Part shown: piece after piece, positions 63,694 to 64,000 of the stretch | Position numbering within the stretch: the stretch's first letter is position 1 | Layout of the letters: each line of letters opens with the position of its first letter | From: Sinorhizobium mexicanum | Lineage (GTDB): Bacteria > Pseudomonadota > Alphaproteobacteria > Rhizobiales > Rhizobiaceae | Direction of reading: 5' to 3' | Length of the DNA stretch: 64,000 nucleotides | Assembly (NCBI RefSeq): GCF_013488225.1 | Contig: NZ_CP041238.1 | Location: forward strand, 1,079,501 to 1,143,500 | Program-made: the position numbers and the translations under genes | The notes under the pieces: generated by a model | Databases searched by the model: none | Told to the model about the DNA's origin: nothing | Seen by the model: the letters and a program-made list of their open reading frames with translations, nothing else

Positions 63694-64000
63694 TCAGGCG
63701 CTTAGCGCTGCGCGAGGGAGGCACGCTTCGCAGATCGCCGCGATGTGCCGGTGATCGGTGCCGCAGCAGCCGCCGAGCACCCGCAGTTGCGGCATGCGGC
63801 CGGTCAGCGACCGATAGCGCCGCGCGAGATCTGCCGGATCGCCCGCATCGAGCGTCTCGCTTTCGTCGAGTTCAGCGTGGCTCATCATCGAGGCATTGGC
63901 GCGAATGCCGCCGATCCGCTTGATCCAGGACTGGGCCTGGTCGAGTGCGCCGTCGAAATGGCTCGGATGCGCGCAGTTGATCATGTAGTAATGCGGATAG
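63694..64000 (-). CDS. Homocysteine S-methyltransferase family protein (5' truncated by window)
   Basis: The C-terminal ~100 residues of a zinc-dependent methyltransferase: NCAHPSHF holds the first zinc Cys and LGGCCGTDHRHIAAIC the other two. The frame continues upstream beyond 64000 (reading YPHYYMINCAHPSHF), so the visible ATG at 63984 is internal. Such enzymes transfer methyl from S-methylmethionine or betaine to homocysteine; which donor cannot be told from this part. Confidence 0.9.
   Translation of the reverse strand, partial: YPHYYMINCAHPSHFDGALDQAQSWIKRIGGIRANASMMSHAELDESETLDAGDPADLARRYRSLTGRMPQLRVLGGCCGTDHRHIAAICEACLPRAALSA

Overview
The window reads as a stretch of chromosome from a Sinorhizobium/Ensifer-type alphaproteobacterium. 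This rests on high-GC coding sequence, the betICBA choline cluster with choline sulfatase, an Fe-S type cysH joined to cysD-cysN, an ohrR/ohr pair, a zinc-type L-asparaginase of the Rhizobium kind, and several rhizobial intergenic repeat families. Species identity is inferred from remembered gene content, not from a search.

Layout. 1-6640: end of smc, ppdK, small unknown proteins, a DUF1499 membrane protein and a metallo-beta-lactamase-fold hydrolase. 6925-10755: tRNA-Gln followed by two unusual secreted proteins, one a coiled-coil protein with three nearly identical 444-bp tandem units and one a Gly/Ser-rich protein with heptapeptide repeats. 10832-14882: gamma-glutamyltransferase, a lipoprotein, tRNA-Pro and small secreted or cytosolic proteins. 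15025-18280: cysH-cysD-cysN for sulfate assimilation, divergent from a pair of uncharacterised envelope genes (18570-19441). 19598-24994: betI-betC-betB-betA, turning choline-O-sulfate and choline into glycine betaine, with a clear BetI-type operator.

25142-38956: HdeD-like protein, an EAL-CBS-GGDEF protein, quinone oxidoreductase, a candidate small RNA/short peptide unit at 28774-28999, asparaginase facing a DeoR regulator, two glutathione transferases, LysR, a PAS-GAF-GGDEF-EAL protein and an L,D-transpeptidase. 39108-49426: ohrR/ohr with twin palindromes, a HerA-like ATPase, aldo/keto reductase, an MFS/LysR divergent pair, haloacid dehalogenase, a dual-specificity-type phosphatase, alcohol dehydrogenase and a branched-chain aminotransferase. 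49561-57837: VOC protein, a TetR regulator with a target membrane protein and matching operators, sodB, a YafY-type regulator divergent from a LysE exporter around a CTGACA/TGTCAG palindrome, two c-type cytochromes, PfpI/GNAT and a metal-type MerR. 58068-64000: class A beta-lactamase, membrane PQQ dehydrogenase, SelO and the end of a homocysteine S-methyltransferase.

Most of the window is housekeeping and stress/osmolyte metabolism on both strands, with local regulator-target pairs whose operators can be read directly. I see no integrase, transposase, phage or CRISPR. The least explained parts are the tandem-repeat secreted protein pair, the short structured transcript at 28774-28999, the TetR/membrane-protein unit and the dispersed palindromic repeats.
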